The notes beneath the pieces are model-generated. The model did no database searches, had not been told where the DNA came from, and saw nothing but the letters and a program-made list of their open reading frames with translations. Below are positions 1-13,191 of a stretch of DNA of 64,000 bases, piece after piece; position 1 is the stretch's first letter, and each line of letters opens with the position of its first letter. The position numbers and the translations under genes are program-made. Source of the DNA: Sphingomonas kaistensis (GTDB lineage: Bacteria > Pseudomonadota > Alphaproteobacteria > Sphingomonadales > Sphingomonadaceae); contig NZ_JAATJC010000001.1 in assembly GCF_011927725.1 (NCBI RefSeq), forward strand, positions 2,549,001 through 2,613,000, read 5' to 3'.

Positions 1-350
1 ATCGCGACACTGAGCGCCAGCGCCATCGCCGCGGTCATCCCGAACAGCGCCGCAACTGGGCGGTAGCTCGTCTCCCCCGGTTCGGCGACGCGCAAGCCCA
101 GGAAGCGGCGCAGGTCGTCGTGCCCGCCGATCCGCTGGCCATCGATGAACACTTGCGGGGTCGTCTTCACGCCCATCTCCGCCTTGAAGGCGTCGGTCTC
201 CTCATGCGTCGTGAGATGCCGGTCCTCGACCTCGTAGCCGCGGCTCTTCAGCAGATGCAGCGCCTTCAGCCCGAACGGGCAAATGTGATCGGGCATGACC
301 ATCCGGACCAGGGTGGCGCGGGGTCGGAGCGGGCTTGATTCGCTATTCAT
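1..350 (-). CDS. Glutaredoxin fused to a MauE/DoxX-like membrane domain (partial, runs off left edge)
   Basis: The reading frame starts at ATG 350 and is still open at base 1, so the C-terminal part is missing. Residues 18-85 form a monothiol glutaredoxin fold: a CPFG active site after MPDHI, then TTPQVFIDG and GGHDDLRRFLG, the usual TxPxVF and GG-D glutathione-site motifs. A hydrophobic helix begins about 25 residues later (VAALFGMTAAMALALSVA). That fits the known glutaredoxin plus MauE/DoxX redox membrane-protein fusion, but the membrane part is mostly outside the window. The gene is divergent from merR and its promoter is a Mer-type operator, so it is probably induced by a thiophilic metal or thiol stress. 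With the -10 hexamer only 7 bases from ATG 350, the transcript may be leaderless. Methionines 17 and 19 are alternative starts. Confidence 0.75.
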   Translation of the reverse strand, partial: MNSESSPLRPRATLVRMVMPDHICPFGLKALHLLKSRGYEVEDRHLTTHEETDAFKAEMGVKTTPQVFIDGQRIGGHDDLRRFLGLRVAEPGETSYRPVAALFGMTAAMALALSVA

Positions 351-357
351 CGCCTTC

Positions 358-388
358 CTATAGCTTCCGTACCATGGTACAGAGTCAA
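358..388 (-). promoter_or_regulatory. MerR-type operator/promoter for the glutaredoxin gene
   Basis: Read on the minus strand, TTGACT (388-383) is followed by exactly 19 bases (382-364) and then CTATAG (363-358). The spacer holds the dyad GTACCATGGTAC and ends in GGAAG. The TTGACT box, the 19-bp spacer and the GTAC...GTACGGAAG core match the classical mer operator of Tn501, in which an over-long spacer is corrected by MerR-induced DNA distortion. merR starts 3 bases beyond the -35 box on the other strand, so the same site probably also autoregulates merR. Confidence 0.85.
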
Positions 389-390
389 TC

Positions 391-2417
<2,027 letters not shown>

Positions 2418-2502
2418 TTAGGGGTGAGGTGGGGACAGGGGCAAGGAGAATCTCACCCGCTCGTCGCGCGGCTGACGCTCCCCGACTGACGAAAGCCGGC
2501 GC

Positions 2503-2868
2503 TTACTGGGCCAGCGGCACCGCGCCATTGTCGGCCGGAGCGGCCGGGGCCGTGACCGGAGCGGTCGTCACCGGGCCCTGCTGGACCGGCGCGGTCTGGA
2601 TCGGCGTATTGGCAATCGAGGCGTCGATCGACTGGCCGTTGTTGCGGGTGCCGGCAATCGCCGCGAGCGCGATGCACAGGATGATGAACGCGCCGCCCAG
2701 CCAGGACGTCGCCCGGCTCAGGAAATCGGCCGCGCCGCGCGCCGTCATGAACCCTGCCGACGAGCCGCCCACGCCAAGTCCGCCGCCTTCGGAACGCTGC
2801 AGCAGGATCACGGTGCACAAGGCAACCGCGACAATGGTCTGGACGATGAGGAGGAAGGTGAAGAGCAT
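2503..2868 (-). CDS. secG: Preprotein translocase subunit SecG
   Basis: 121 residues. SecG is the small accessory subunit of the SecYEG channel in the inner membrane. Two hydrophobic helices (about 2-22 and 56-73) flank the conserved cytoplasmic loop with QRSEGGGLGVGGSS and the FL.RAT motif. The C-terminal 35 residues are a Pro/Ala/Val/Gln-rich tail, common in alphaproteobacterial SecG and probably disordered. It lies between tpiA and pyrG on the same strand, with roughly 70 and 97 base gaps, and is likely cotranscribed with them. Confidence 0.93.
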   Translation of the reverse strand: MLFTFLLIVQTIVAVALCTVILLQRSEGGGLGVGGSSAGFMTARGAADFLSRATSWLGGAFIILCIALAAIAGTRNNGQSIDASIANTPIQTAPVQQGPVTTAPVTAPAAPADNGAVPLAQ

Positions 2869-2939
2869 GACGACTTTCGGGTAAAATATGTTCGGCTGGG
2901 CACTTAGCGGCGACGGCCGCGAAGTTCAATCGCCAGCCC

Positions 2940-3683
2940 TCAGGCTGCTGCCGCCTCGACGATCGGCAGGAAGTCCGCTGCCTTGAGGCTGGCCCCACCG
3001 ACGAGAGCCCCGCCAACCTCCGGCACGGCGAAGATCTCGCCCGCATTGTCGGGCTTGACCGACCCGCCGTAGAGGATCCGGACGCCCGCCCCCGCCTGCC
3101 CATAGGCCGCGACCAGCCGCTGGCGGATGGCGGCGTGCATTTCCTCGATATCGTCGGTGCCCGCGACGCGGCCGGTACCGATCGCCCAGATCGGCTCATA
3201 GGCGACCGCCAGCCGACCATGGTCGATATCGCCTTGGGGAAGCGAGGCATCGACCTGTCCCGACACGGTCGCCACCGCCCTGCCCGCTTCGCGTTCGGCC
3301 AGGCTTTCGCCGACGCAAACGATGACTCGCAGGCCGGTGGCCAGACCGGCCTCGGCCTTGGCACGAACGTCGGCATCCGACTCGCGATGTGCTTCGCGCC
3401 GCTCGCTGTGGCCGACGATCACCAGGCCCGCGCCGGCGTCGTGAAGCATGGACGCGCACAGGTCGCCGGTGTGCGCGCCCTTTTCCTTGTGATGCATATC
3501 CTGCGCCCCGATCGCGAAGCCCGGCACCGTCTCGGCCGCGCGGTGGATCAAAGTCGCGGGCACGCACAGGGCCACCTCAACCCGCCCGCCAAGCTCCGCC
3601 GACCGCGCCGCGATCGCCCGCACCTCGCCCAGGTCGGCCGACGTGCCATGCATCTTCCAGTTGCCCGCGATCAGCTTCGTCAT
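2940..3683 (-). CDS. tpiA: Triosephosphate isomerase
   Basis: 247 residues, standard TIM-barrel length. It interconverts dihydroxyacetone phosphate and glyceraldehyde 3-phosphate. Visible catalytic motifs are NWKMHG (Asn and Lys, residues 7-12), GHSERR (electrophilic His), AYEPIWAIGTG (general-base Glu followed by the flexible loop) and the phosphate-binding LYGGSVKP. It is the first gene of the tpiA-secG-pyrG run and divergent from ppiD across 117 bases that must hold both promoters. Confidence 0.97.
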   Translation of the reverse strand: MTKLIAGNWKMHGTSADLGEVRAIAARSAELGGRVEVALCVPATLIHRAAETVPGFAIGAQDMHHKEKGAHTGDLCASMLHDAGAGLVIVGHSERREAHRESDADVRAKAEAGLATGLRVIVCVGESLAEREAGRAVATVSGQVDASLPQGDIDHGRLAVAYEPIWAIGTGRVAGTDDIEEMHAAIRQRLVAAYGQAGAGVRILYGGSVKPDNAGEIFAVPEVGGALVGGASLKAADFLPIVEAAAA

Positions 3684-3736
3684 GCCCAGCTTTCCGTTCA
3701 GTTCCGCTCAACCGGCCGCCTAGCAAGGCCGTCTGC

Positions 3737-3765
3737 TTGAAGGAAGGCGGCGCCGCCCCTAAAGC
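3737..3765 (+). promoter_or_regulatory. Possible sigma-70-type promoter for ppiD
   Basis: TTGAAG (3737-3742) and TAAAGC (3760-3765) are separated by 17 bases, 36 bases upstream of the ppiD start. The hexamers are only moderate matches to consensus, so this is a tentative assignment based on spacing and position. Confidence 0.3.
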
Positions 3766-3800
3766 GCCGTGCAACCGTTCCACAGGATCACAGCCGACCC

Positions 3801-5747
3801 ATGAAAAGCTTTCGCCGCCTGTCCAAGTCCAAGCTCGGGACCGGCATCCTGATCCTGTTCCTGCTGCTCATCCTGGCGAGCTTCGCGATCGCCGACATCA
3901 GCAACCTCAGCCAGGGCGGGTCGCTGCCCCAGACCACGCTGGCCAAGGTCGGCAAGGTCGAGCTGACCGCCAACGAGCTCGACACCGCCATGCAGCGGCG
4001 GCTCGCCATCCTGCGCCAGCAGAACCCGCAGGCGACCTATGCCGATCTGGCGCCCGAGTTCGACGCCATCGTCGAGGCGCTGATCCAGGAGCGGACCTTG
4101 TGGGCCTATGCCCAGAAGCATGGCTTCGTGGTGTCCAAGAAGCTGGTCGACGCCGAGATCGTCAAGCTGCCGGGCGTACGCGGGCTCGACGGGCGCTTCA
4201 GCGAAGCCTCCTACCAGACCTTCCTCCAGCAGGAGCGCATCACCGATGCCCAGCTGCGCCGCGAGATCGAGACGAGCCTGCTTCAGCGCCTGGTGATCGC
4301 GCCCGTCGCCGCCAACGTCCGCATCGCGCAGGGCCTGGCGCGCCCTTACGCCGACATCCTGCTCGAACAGCGCAGCGGCAGCCTCGGGCTGCTGCCCTTC
4401 GCCGCCTTTGCCAACGGTCCGGCCCCGACCGCGGCCGAGGTTTCGACCTTCTACCGCCAGAACCTCGCCCGCTACACGGTGCCCGAGCGGCGCAGCTTCC
4501 GAATGGCGCGGATCACTCCGGCACAGCTCGGAACCGTTGCGGCCACCGATGCCGAGATCGCCAAATATTACCAGGACAACCAGGCCACTTACGGCGGGGT
4601 CGAGCGGCGCGTGCTGAGCCGGGCGACCCTGCCCGACCAGGCCGCAGTCGCCGCCATCGCCGCGCGCGCCAAGGCCGGTGGCACCTTCGCCGCCGCCGCC
4701 GCGCCTGCCGGCTTCTCCGCCTCGGATGTCAGCGTCGGCCCGCAGACCCGCGCCCAGCTCGGCGCCACCGCCGGCGAAGCGGTTGCCGCCCAGGTCTTCT
4801 CCGCGCCGTCGGGCGCGGTGATCGGCCCGGTCCAGTCCTCGACCGGTTTCGACGTCATCAAGGTCGAGAGCATCCAGGCCGGCGCAGGCCGTAGCCTCGC
4901 CGATGCGCGCGCCGAGATCGCGACCCAGCTTACCGCCGAGAAAGCCAAGAACGCGCTCGCGGACCTCGTCGGCAAGGTCGAGGACAGCCTCGCCGATGGC
5001 CGCACCTTCGAAGAGGTCGCTGCCGAGAACAAGCTGCCGGTGCTCGCCACCCCTGCGCTGACCCGCGCCGGCGCCTCGTTCGACCAGCCCGACTTCAAGC
5101 TTCCCGCCGATCTCACCGCGGTCCCCGGCGCCAGCTTCGACATTGGGGCCGACGACGACCCCGTGGTCGAGCCGCTCCCGAACGAGGCCGGCTTCGTGCT
5201 GGTCGACGTGGCGGAAGTCGTCCCCGCCGCGCCCGCGCCGCTCGCCCGCATCCAGGCGCAGGTCAGCGCCGACTTCGCCGCCAAGCGCGCGCAGGACCAG
5301 GCCAATGCCGCTGCCACCCGCATCCTTGCGGCCGTGCAGGGCGGCAAGTCCCTCGCCGCCGCCGTCGCCGAGGCCGGGGTCGCCGGGGTCCGCCCGCCCG
5401 AAGCGGTGGAGCTTCGCCGCGGCGCGCTCGCCCAATTCGCCCAGCAGGGACAGGAAGTGCCGCCGCCGCTGCGCATTCTGTTCAGCCTTGCGCCCGGCAA
5501 GGCGCAGCGCGCTGCGGGACCGTCGGGCATCTACCTCGTCCAGCTCGACAAGGTCGTGCCCGGCAACGCCGCCTCCAATCCGCAGCTGATCGCCGGCGAA
5601 GTCACAAGCCTCCAGCGCAGCGCTGGCCAGGAGCTTGCCCTGCAGTGGCTCGCCGCCGCCCAGCGCGAGCTCAAGGTGACCCGCAACGCCGAGGCGATCC
5701 AGGCCGCCCGCAACCGCATTCTCGGCGGGGGCGGCAGCGCGGAATAA
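3801..5747 (+). CDS. ppiD: PpiD/SurA-type periplasmic peptidyl-prolyl isomerase (foldase)
   Basis: 648 residues, close to E. coli PpiD (623). A short basic N-terminus (MKSFRRLSKSKLGTG) precedes one membrane anchor (about 16-35). A SurA-like helical chaperone region follows (TLAKVGKVELTANELDTAM onward, about 50-190), typical of SurA_N_3 proteins. The central parvulin region (about 240-365) is degenerate, but its last strand still reads GPVQSSTGFDVIKVESI. It is anchored in the inner membrane and should help outer-membrane and periplasmic proteins fold. It is divergent from tpiA and followed 34 bases later by trpG. Confidence 0.9.
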   Translation: MKSFRRLSKSKLGTGILILFLLLILASFAIADISNLSQGGSLPQTTLAKVGKVELTANELDTAMQRRLAILRQQNPQATYADLAPEFDAIVEALIQERTLWAYAQKHGFVVSKKLVDAEIVKLPGVRGLDGRFSEASYQTFLQQERITDAQLRREIETSLLQRLVIAPVAANVRIAQGLARPYADILLEQRSGSLGLLPFAAFANGPAPTAAEVSTFYRQNLARYTVPERRSFRMARITPAQLGTVAATDAEIAKYYQDNQATYGGVERRVLSRATLPDQAAVAAIAARAKAGGTFAAAAAPAGFSASDVSVGPQTRAQLGATAGEAVAAQVFSAPSGAVIGPVQSSTGFDVIKVESIQAGAGRSLADARAEIATQLTAEKAKNALADLVGKVEDSLADGRTFEEVAAENKLPVLATPALTRAGASFDQPDFKLPADLTAVPGASFDIGADDDPVVEPLPNEAGFVLVDVAEVVPAAPAPLARIQAQVSADFAAKRAQDQANAAATRILAAVQGGKSLAAAVAEAGVAGVRPPEAVELRRGALAQFAQQGQEVPPPLRILFSLAPGKAQRAAGPSGIYLVQLDKVVPGNAASNPQLIAGEVTSLQRSAGQELALQWLAAAQRELKVTRNAEAIQAARNRILGGGGSAE

Positions 5748-5781
5748 GGCCGTCACGGGCGAAAACAGCGGGCAGCGCGCG

Positions 5782-6366
5782 ATGAGCGACGCGCGACGTC
5801 TCCTCGTCGTCGACAATCACGACAGCTTCACCTTCACGCTGGTCGATTATTGCCGCCAGCTCGGGGCCGAGGTGACCGTCGCCCAGGCCGATGCGATCAC
5901 GGTTTCCGACGCGATGGCGCACGAGGGCGCCGTACTGATCAGCCCCGGCCCCGGCCATCCCGCCGACGCCGGCGTCTCGGTCGCACTCGCCGCCGCCTGC
6001 ATCGCCGCACGCCGGCCGTTGCTCGGCGTCTGCCTCGGCCACCAGGCGATCGCGCTTGCTTCCGGCGCCGCGATCGTCCGCGCAGCCCCGATGCATGGCA
6101 AGACCGACGCCATCGCCCACGGCGGCGACGGCCTGTTCGCCGGCCTCCCCACGCCGCTGACCATGACCCGCTATCACAGCCTGGTCGCTGCGGACCTGCC
6201 GCCGACGCTTCGCGCGACGGCCCATGGCAGCGACGGGACCATCCAAGCGCTCGCCCATGCCAGCGCTCCAGTCCACGGCGTGCAGTTCCACCCCGAGAGC
6301 ATCGCCAGCGAGCATGGCCTGCACCTCATCGCCAACTTTCTTCGGCTCTCGCACCGTCCCGCTTGA
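5782..6366 (+). CDS. trpG: Anthranilate/aminodeoxychorismate synthase glutaminase subunit
   Basis: 194 residues, a complete class I glutamine amidotransferase. Motifs are VVDNHDSFTF at the N-terminus, the oxyanion strand ISPGPGHP, the nucleophile C84 in GVCLGHQ, and H170/E172 in VQFHPES. The protein supplies ammonia to TrpE (tryptophan) or PabB (folate), and sequence alone does not separate the two roles. No trpE, trpD or trpC gene is adjacent: ppiD lies directly upstream and lexA directly downstream. An amphibolic or PabA-only role is therefore plausible. The lexA -35 box overlaps its stop codon. Confidence 0.88.
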   Translation: MSDARRLLVVDNHDSFTFTLVDYCRQLGAEVTVAQADAITVSDAMAHEGAVLISPGPGHPADAGVSVALAAACIAARRPLLGVCLGHQAIALASGAAIVRAAPMHGKTDAIAHGGDGLFAGLPTPLTMTRYHSLVAADLPPTLRATAHGSDGTIQALAHASAPVHGVQFHPESIASEHGLHLIANFLRLSHRPA

Positions 6367-6405
6367 CACCCCTGTATCCGTTCCTTACTCGTTCTCCGTC
6401 TGTTC
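6363..6405 (+). promoter_or_regulatory. lexA promoter with three GTTC half-sites (overlapping SOS boxes)
   Basis: A perfect TTGACA (-35) lies at 6363-6368. GTTC occurs at 6380-6383, 6391-6394 and 6402-6405, each separated by exactly seven bases. This gives two overlapping copies of GTTC-N7-GTTC, the LexA operator known from alphaproteobacteria. The boxes cover the expected -10 region (about 6385-6391), so LexA binding would block RNA polymerase. This indicates autoregulation of lexA. Confidence 0.88.
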
Positions 6406-6425
6406 ACTACAGGGCCTCGTGAACC

Positions 6426-7082
6426 ATGCTCACCGTCAAACAACGCGAACTGCTCACCTACATCGACCAGCAGCTCAAGGCGTCGGGCGTCAGCCCCAGT
6501 TTCGACGAGATGCGCGAGGCACTCGACCTCAAGAGCAAGTCGGGGGTCCACCGCCTGATCTCCGCGCTGGAGGAGCGGCAGTTCATTCGCCGCCTGCCCA
6601 ACCGCGCCCGCGCGCTGGAGGTGGTTCGCCTGCCAGAGACGCAAGGCTCGACTCCCGCCCCTGCGGCGCCGCAGCCGCGTCCGGTGGTCGCTGCCAACGA
6701 CACCATTGACCTGATGATGGCCGGCCGCATCGCCGCCGGCACCCCGATCGAGGCGCTGCAGGGTCAGGACAGTTTCCCCGTCCCAGCGGCCCTGCTCGGC
6801 CCGGGCGAGCATTATGCGCTGGAAGTGTCGGGGGATTCGATGGTCGACGAGGGCATTCTCGACGGCGATTATGTGCTGATCCGCAAGGTCGACGTCGCGC
6901 GTGAGGGGGAGATTGTGGTCGCCCTGATCGACGATGCCGAAGCGACGCTGAAGACCTTCCGCCGCGAAGGGCAGATGGTCCGTCTCGATCCGGCCAACCG
7001 CGCCCACGAAGCGCAGCGCTACGACCCCCGCCGGGTCAAGATCCAGGGCAAGCTCGCCGGCCTGATCCGCCGCTACCACTGA
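6426..7082 (+). CDS. lexA: LexA repressor, SOS regulator
   Basis: 218 residues. The N-terminal winged helix-turn-helix (about 1-68, [14 protein letters not shown] and a [16 protein letters not shown] recognition helix) is of the alphaproteobacterial type. After a Pro/Ala linker comes the autoproteolytic S24 domain, with cleavage site A104-G105 (RIAAGTP), nucleophile S138 ([10 protein letters not shown]) and general base K176 (EATLKTF). All self-cleavage residues are present, so it should be inactivated by RecA filaments. Its promoter carries triple GTTC boxes. A second box of the same type lies upstream of uvrA in this window. Confidence 0.97.
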   Translation: MLTVKQRELLTYIDQQLKASGVSPSFDEMREALDLKSKSGVHRLISALEERQFIRRLPNRARALEVVRLPETQGSTPAPAAPQPRPVVAANDTIDLMMAGRIAAGTPIEALQGQDSFPVPAALLGPGEHYALEVSGDSMVDEGILDGDYVLIRKVDVAREGEIVVALIDDAEATLKTFRREGQMVRLDPANRAHEAQRYDPRRVKIQGKLAGLIRRYH

Positions 7083-7281
7083 GCCGTCGAACAACGTCCA
7101 GCTTGCGCGCAGGTCGCGACAGGCCGGAGGTCGCCCGACCCATTCGTACCGGCCTGGCGTCGTTAATGGCCAGTCGTGGCGCACGCCTGCGCCAATCCGC
7201 CGGATGAGGCGGGTGGCCCGCGGAACGCCCTGCCCCCGTCCCGCTTTATCCTTCTGCACTGTGCAGCAGGAGGAACCCGCA

Positions 7282-7827
7282 ATGGCCTACGACCGCTATC
7301 CCGACGATGACCGCCGCGACGGCGCCTTCGATGACCGCCTTGACCGCGACCGTGAACGCCCGCGTGGCCGCGGCTTCTTCCGGGGTGGCCGCGACGATCG
7401 TGGCCCGTCCCGCTACGACGGCGACCGCGACGGGCGCCGCGACAGCCCGCGCATTGCGCGCGACGACGACCATCGCGCCCGACGCGGCGTTCCGTATGAC
7501 GAGACCAGCGACCTCATCGCTTCCAGCAAGGTTGAGGGCACGCCCGTCTACGGCCGCGACGACCGGCGTCTCGGCACCGTCAAGGCGCTGATGATCGACA
7601 AGGTCCGCGGCGAGGTGCGCTACGCCGTCCTCAGCCACGCAACCGGTTTCCTCGGCCTCGACGAAGAGGTTGTGCCCGTTCGCTGGGAAGAACTCCGCTA
7701 CGACGAGCGCCGCGGCGGCTACCGCGTCGACTTCACCTCCGAAGACGTCGCTTTCACCATCGAGAATCGCAGCCGCACCCGCACCGAGGCCCGCAACCTC
7801 GACCGCGAGGGCCGCATCCGGCGCTAG
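7282..7827 (+). CDS. PRC-barrel domain protein with Arg/Asp-rich disordered N-terminus
   Basis: 181 residues from ATG 7282, chosen because AGGAGG at 7268-7273 sits 8 bases upstream. Residues 1-75 are low-complexity and charged (Arg, Asp, Gly), probably disordered. Residues 80-165 look like a PRC barrel (LIASSKVEGTPVYGRDDRRLG, quoted in part: KVEGTPVYGRDDRRLGTV; then GEVRYAVLS...GFLGLDEEVVPVRWEEL). PRC barrels occur in RNA-processing and photosynthetic reaction-centre proteins and in many small stress proteins. The exact role is unknown. It sits alone between lexA and the TIR gene. Confidence 0.75.
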   Translation: MAYDRYPDDDRRDGAFDDRLDRDRERPRGRGFFRGGRDDRGPSRYDGDRDGRRDSPRIARDDDHRARRGVPYDETSDLIASSKVEGTPVYGRDDRRLGTVKALMIDKVRGEVRYAVLSHATGFLGLDEEVVPVRWEELRYDERRGGYRVDFTSEDVAFTIENRSRTRTEARNLDREGRIRR

Positions 7828-7968
7828 GCCGCGAAGGGGGGTGGCGGCATCAAGCGCGGCCGCCCCCTGACGCCGCCGCATCGAGACCTTGCCGCCGGGC
7901 ATTGACGCCCATTGATTTTGCGCTTGCCCGCGTTCACCCTCGGTCGAACGGTGAGGGGTGGCGTCAGC

Positions 7969-9972
7969 ATGGAACAAGCGGAGCTCGGCCCGGCTGCCGA
8001 AGCCGGCGAGCGGTCGGTCTTCATCAGCTACGCCACTGCTGATCGCGACAAGGCGCTCGCCATTTGCGAGGCGATGGAGCGGCGCGGCGTGTCATGCTGG
8101 ATCTCCTGCCGCGACGTCGAGCCAGGCGAGAACTACCAGGAGGCCATCGTCCACGCCATTCGGGGCGCGCGGGCGCTCGTGCTGGTCTTCTCCGAAGCCG
8201 CCAACAACAGCAACGAGATCAAGAAAGAGCTGTCGCTGGTCAGTCGTTTCGGCATCCCCTTGCTCGCGCTGCGGATCGAGGATGTCGAGCCGAGCGATGC
8301 CTTCGCCTACGAACTCTCCACCCGCCAATGGATCGACGCCTTCGCCGGCTGGGACCGCTCGATCGACGCGCTGGTCGCCCGGGTCGCGCGATTGGGCGGT
8401 AAGCCTGCCCACCACTCCCCTTCCACCACGCCCCTGCCGCTCCATGACGCCGGGCGGGATGCCAACGGCAGCAGGAAGCGGCTCGGCCTCGTTGCAGCCG
8501 GTGCCGCCGGTTTCCTTGCGCTTGCCGGCGGACTGGGCTGGCACTTCACCCGCACCGAGGCGGCCGCCTCGCAATCGCTCGCGGTTCGTCTGACCGGCTT
8601 CGAACAGCTCTCGTCCGACCTCGGCGCGGGAATGACGGGCGCGATGAAGGACGAAGTCGGCGCTGCGTTCGGCGAGGACGGCGTGGTCAGCGCCTCCACC
8701 GCCGCAGCGCCGCCCGCCGGCACTGCGCCGGCCTATGCGATTGGCGGGTCGGTCCGCCACGAAGGCGACAAAATCAAGGTCATCACCCGCCTCGTCAACG
8801 AGCGGACCGGCGCCAATCTTTGGTCGGCGAGCTTCATCTACGATCAGGCACAGGCCAATCACGTGCCCCGCCTCGCCGCGGTCGCCGCCACTAACGTCGT
8901 TCGCTGCGGCCTGTACGCCACCTCGACCTATCCCAGGGCGCTGCCCGACGCGACGCTAACCAACCTGATGAGCGCCTGCAACGAATTCGAGGTCGAGGGC
9001 GGAGAGCCCTCCAAGGCGCTGAATTTCGCGCGCAAGGCCGTCGCGCTGACCCCCGACTTCTCCGCCGGCTGGTCGATGATCACCATCGCCGGAGCGGTCG
9101 CGGCAATGCGCCTGCCCGATGGTCCGCAGCGCGACGCCTTCAACAAGGAAGCGCTCGACGCCGCGAACCGCGCGATCGACCTCGATCCCAAGAACAGCGA
9201 GGCCTATGCCTACAAGAGCTATCTGATCGGCACCAACGACCTCGTCGGCCGTGAGAAGTTGCTCAAGCAGGCGCTCGAGGCCCGACCCCTCGCCTGCGGC
9301 TGCGAACATCATTTCTACGGCAATCTGCTCGCCGAAACCGGGCGCATCGACTACGCGCTGCTCGAATTCCAGCGCGCGGTGGACGTGCTGTCGCTCAACA
9401 TGAGTTCGCAGCTCTCCTACGCCGACCTCCTCTCGCAGGTCGGCCGCCGCGATTCAGAGGTGAAGGAGCATGTCGATGCCGCCCTCGACCTCGTTCCCAA
9501 GCCGAAGATGCTCTCCGATCAGATCGACATCTATCTGGCGCCGATGACGGGTGATTATACCAAGGCCCTCCAGACCGTTCGCACAACGACCCAGCCGGTC
9601 CCGCCGAATGTCATGCCCGCCCTCGAAAAAGCGATCCTCGCCTTGCAGGGCAAGGATGCGGCGGCGCGGCGAGAGGCCGCATCGGCCATCGCCACGCTTC
9701 CCCAGCCGCTGGACGACATAAAGGTCCGCTATCTTGCGGCACTCGGTGACTACCCCGCCGCGCTCCGCCAGGTCGGCACTTCCGTCCTGAAGAACAAGGA
9801 CCCTTCCGGACGGGCCTGGCTGTTCACGCCGGTCATGGCGCCTGCCCTCCGCGATCCCGGCTTCCCCGCGCTCGCCCGGCAACTCGGGCTAATGGACTAT
9901 TGGAAGAACAGCGGGACAAAGCCCGACGTCTGCAAGTCTGCGCAGACGCCGCCCTTCTGCGGCATGATCTGA
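7969..9972 (+). CDS. Membrane-anchored TIR-domain protein with TolB-like and TPR regions
   Basis: 667 residues from ATG 7969 (an in-frame upstream extension to 7912 lacks a ribosome site). Residues 16-125 are a TIR domain: SVFISYATADRDKA, CWISCRDVEPGENY, VLVFSEAANNSNEIKKEL. E87 of the last motif is the likely equivalent of the NADase glutamate. A membrane helix spans about 174-192. Next is a TolB/FlgO-like region (AIGGSVRHEGDKIKVITRLV), then TPR-like helices from about 335 (EGGEPSKALNFARKAVALTP, ANRAIDLDPKNSEAYAYKSY). The layout resembles sphingomonad sensor proteins in which TIR replaces a cyclase or HTH head. Whether it signals, hydrolyses NAD or acts in defence is not shown. Confidence 0.85.
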   Translation: MEQAELGPAAEAGERSVFISYATADRDKALAICEAMERRGVSCWISCRDVEPGENYQEAIVHAIRGARALVLVFSEAANNSNEIKKELSLVSRFGIPLLALRIEDVEPSDAFAYELSTRQWIDAFAGWDRSIDALVARVARLGGKPAHHSPSTTPLPLHDAGRDANGSRKRLGLVAAGAAGFLALAGGLGWHFTRTEAAASQSLAVRLTGFEQLSSDLGAGMTGAMKDEVGAAFGEDGVVSASTAAAPPAGTAPAYAIGGSVRHEGDKIKVITRLVNERTGANLWSASFIYDQAQANHVPRLAAVAATNVVRCGLYATSTYPRALPDATLTNLMSACNEFEVEGGEPSKALNFARKAVALTPDFSAGWSMITIAGAVAAMRLPDGPQRDAFNKEALDAANRAIDLDPKNSEAYAYKSYLIGTNDLVGREKLLKQALEARPLACGCEHHFYGNLLAETGRIDYALLEFQRAVDVLSLNMSSQLSYADLLSQVGRRDSEVKEHVDAALDLVPKPKMLSDQIDIYLAPMTGDYTKALQTVRTTTQPVPPNVMPALEKAILALQGKDAAARREAASAIATLPQPLDDIKVRYLAALGDYPAALRQVGTSVLKNKDPSGRAWLFTPVMAPALRDPGFPALARQLGLMDYWKNSGTKPDVCKSAQTPPFCGMI

Positions 9973-9981
9973 CCGAGGCTC

Positions 9982-10002
9982 CGGCGGGCCCTCCGCCCGC
10001 CT
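9982..10002 (+). terminator. Possible weak terminator hairpin after the TIR gene
   Basis: GGCGGG and CCCGCC pair around a 7-base loop just downstream of the TIR-gene stop. A short T-containing stretch follows but there is no clean T-run, so termination is uncertain. Confidence 0.35.
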
Positions 10003-10062
10003 TGCCTTGAGGGCCCCTCGTTCCCATTTCGCTCGCTTGCTCGCGCTCGGCGCTTGCCTCCA

Positions 10063-10077
10063 GAACGAAAACGGAAC
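10063..10077 (+). promoter_or_regulatory. SOS box (LexA operator) of uvrA
   Basis: GAAC (10063-10066), seven bases, GAAC (10074-10077): this is the reverse complement of GTTC-N7-GTTC, the same operator seen at lexA. It ends 11 bases before the uvrA start codon, so bound LexA would block transcription or early elongation. Confidence 0.85.
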
Positions 10078-10088
10078 AAAATCCCTCC

Positions 10089-13130
<3,042 letters not shown>

Positions 13131-13191
13131 TTCTCCGCGTTCAAAGCGAGAGTGGCTTAGCGAAGGTATTTGCCCTTAGGCAGAAGGCTAC

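Noticed and set aside
3759..5816. A minus-strand open frame of about 685 codons opposite ppiD
   Set aside because: Its composition mirrors the reverse of PpiD codons (Gly, Leu, Arg, Asp rich) with no motif, while PpiD has clear family features.
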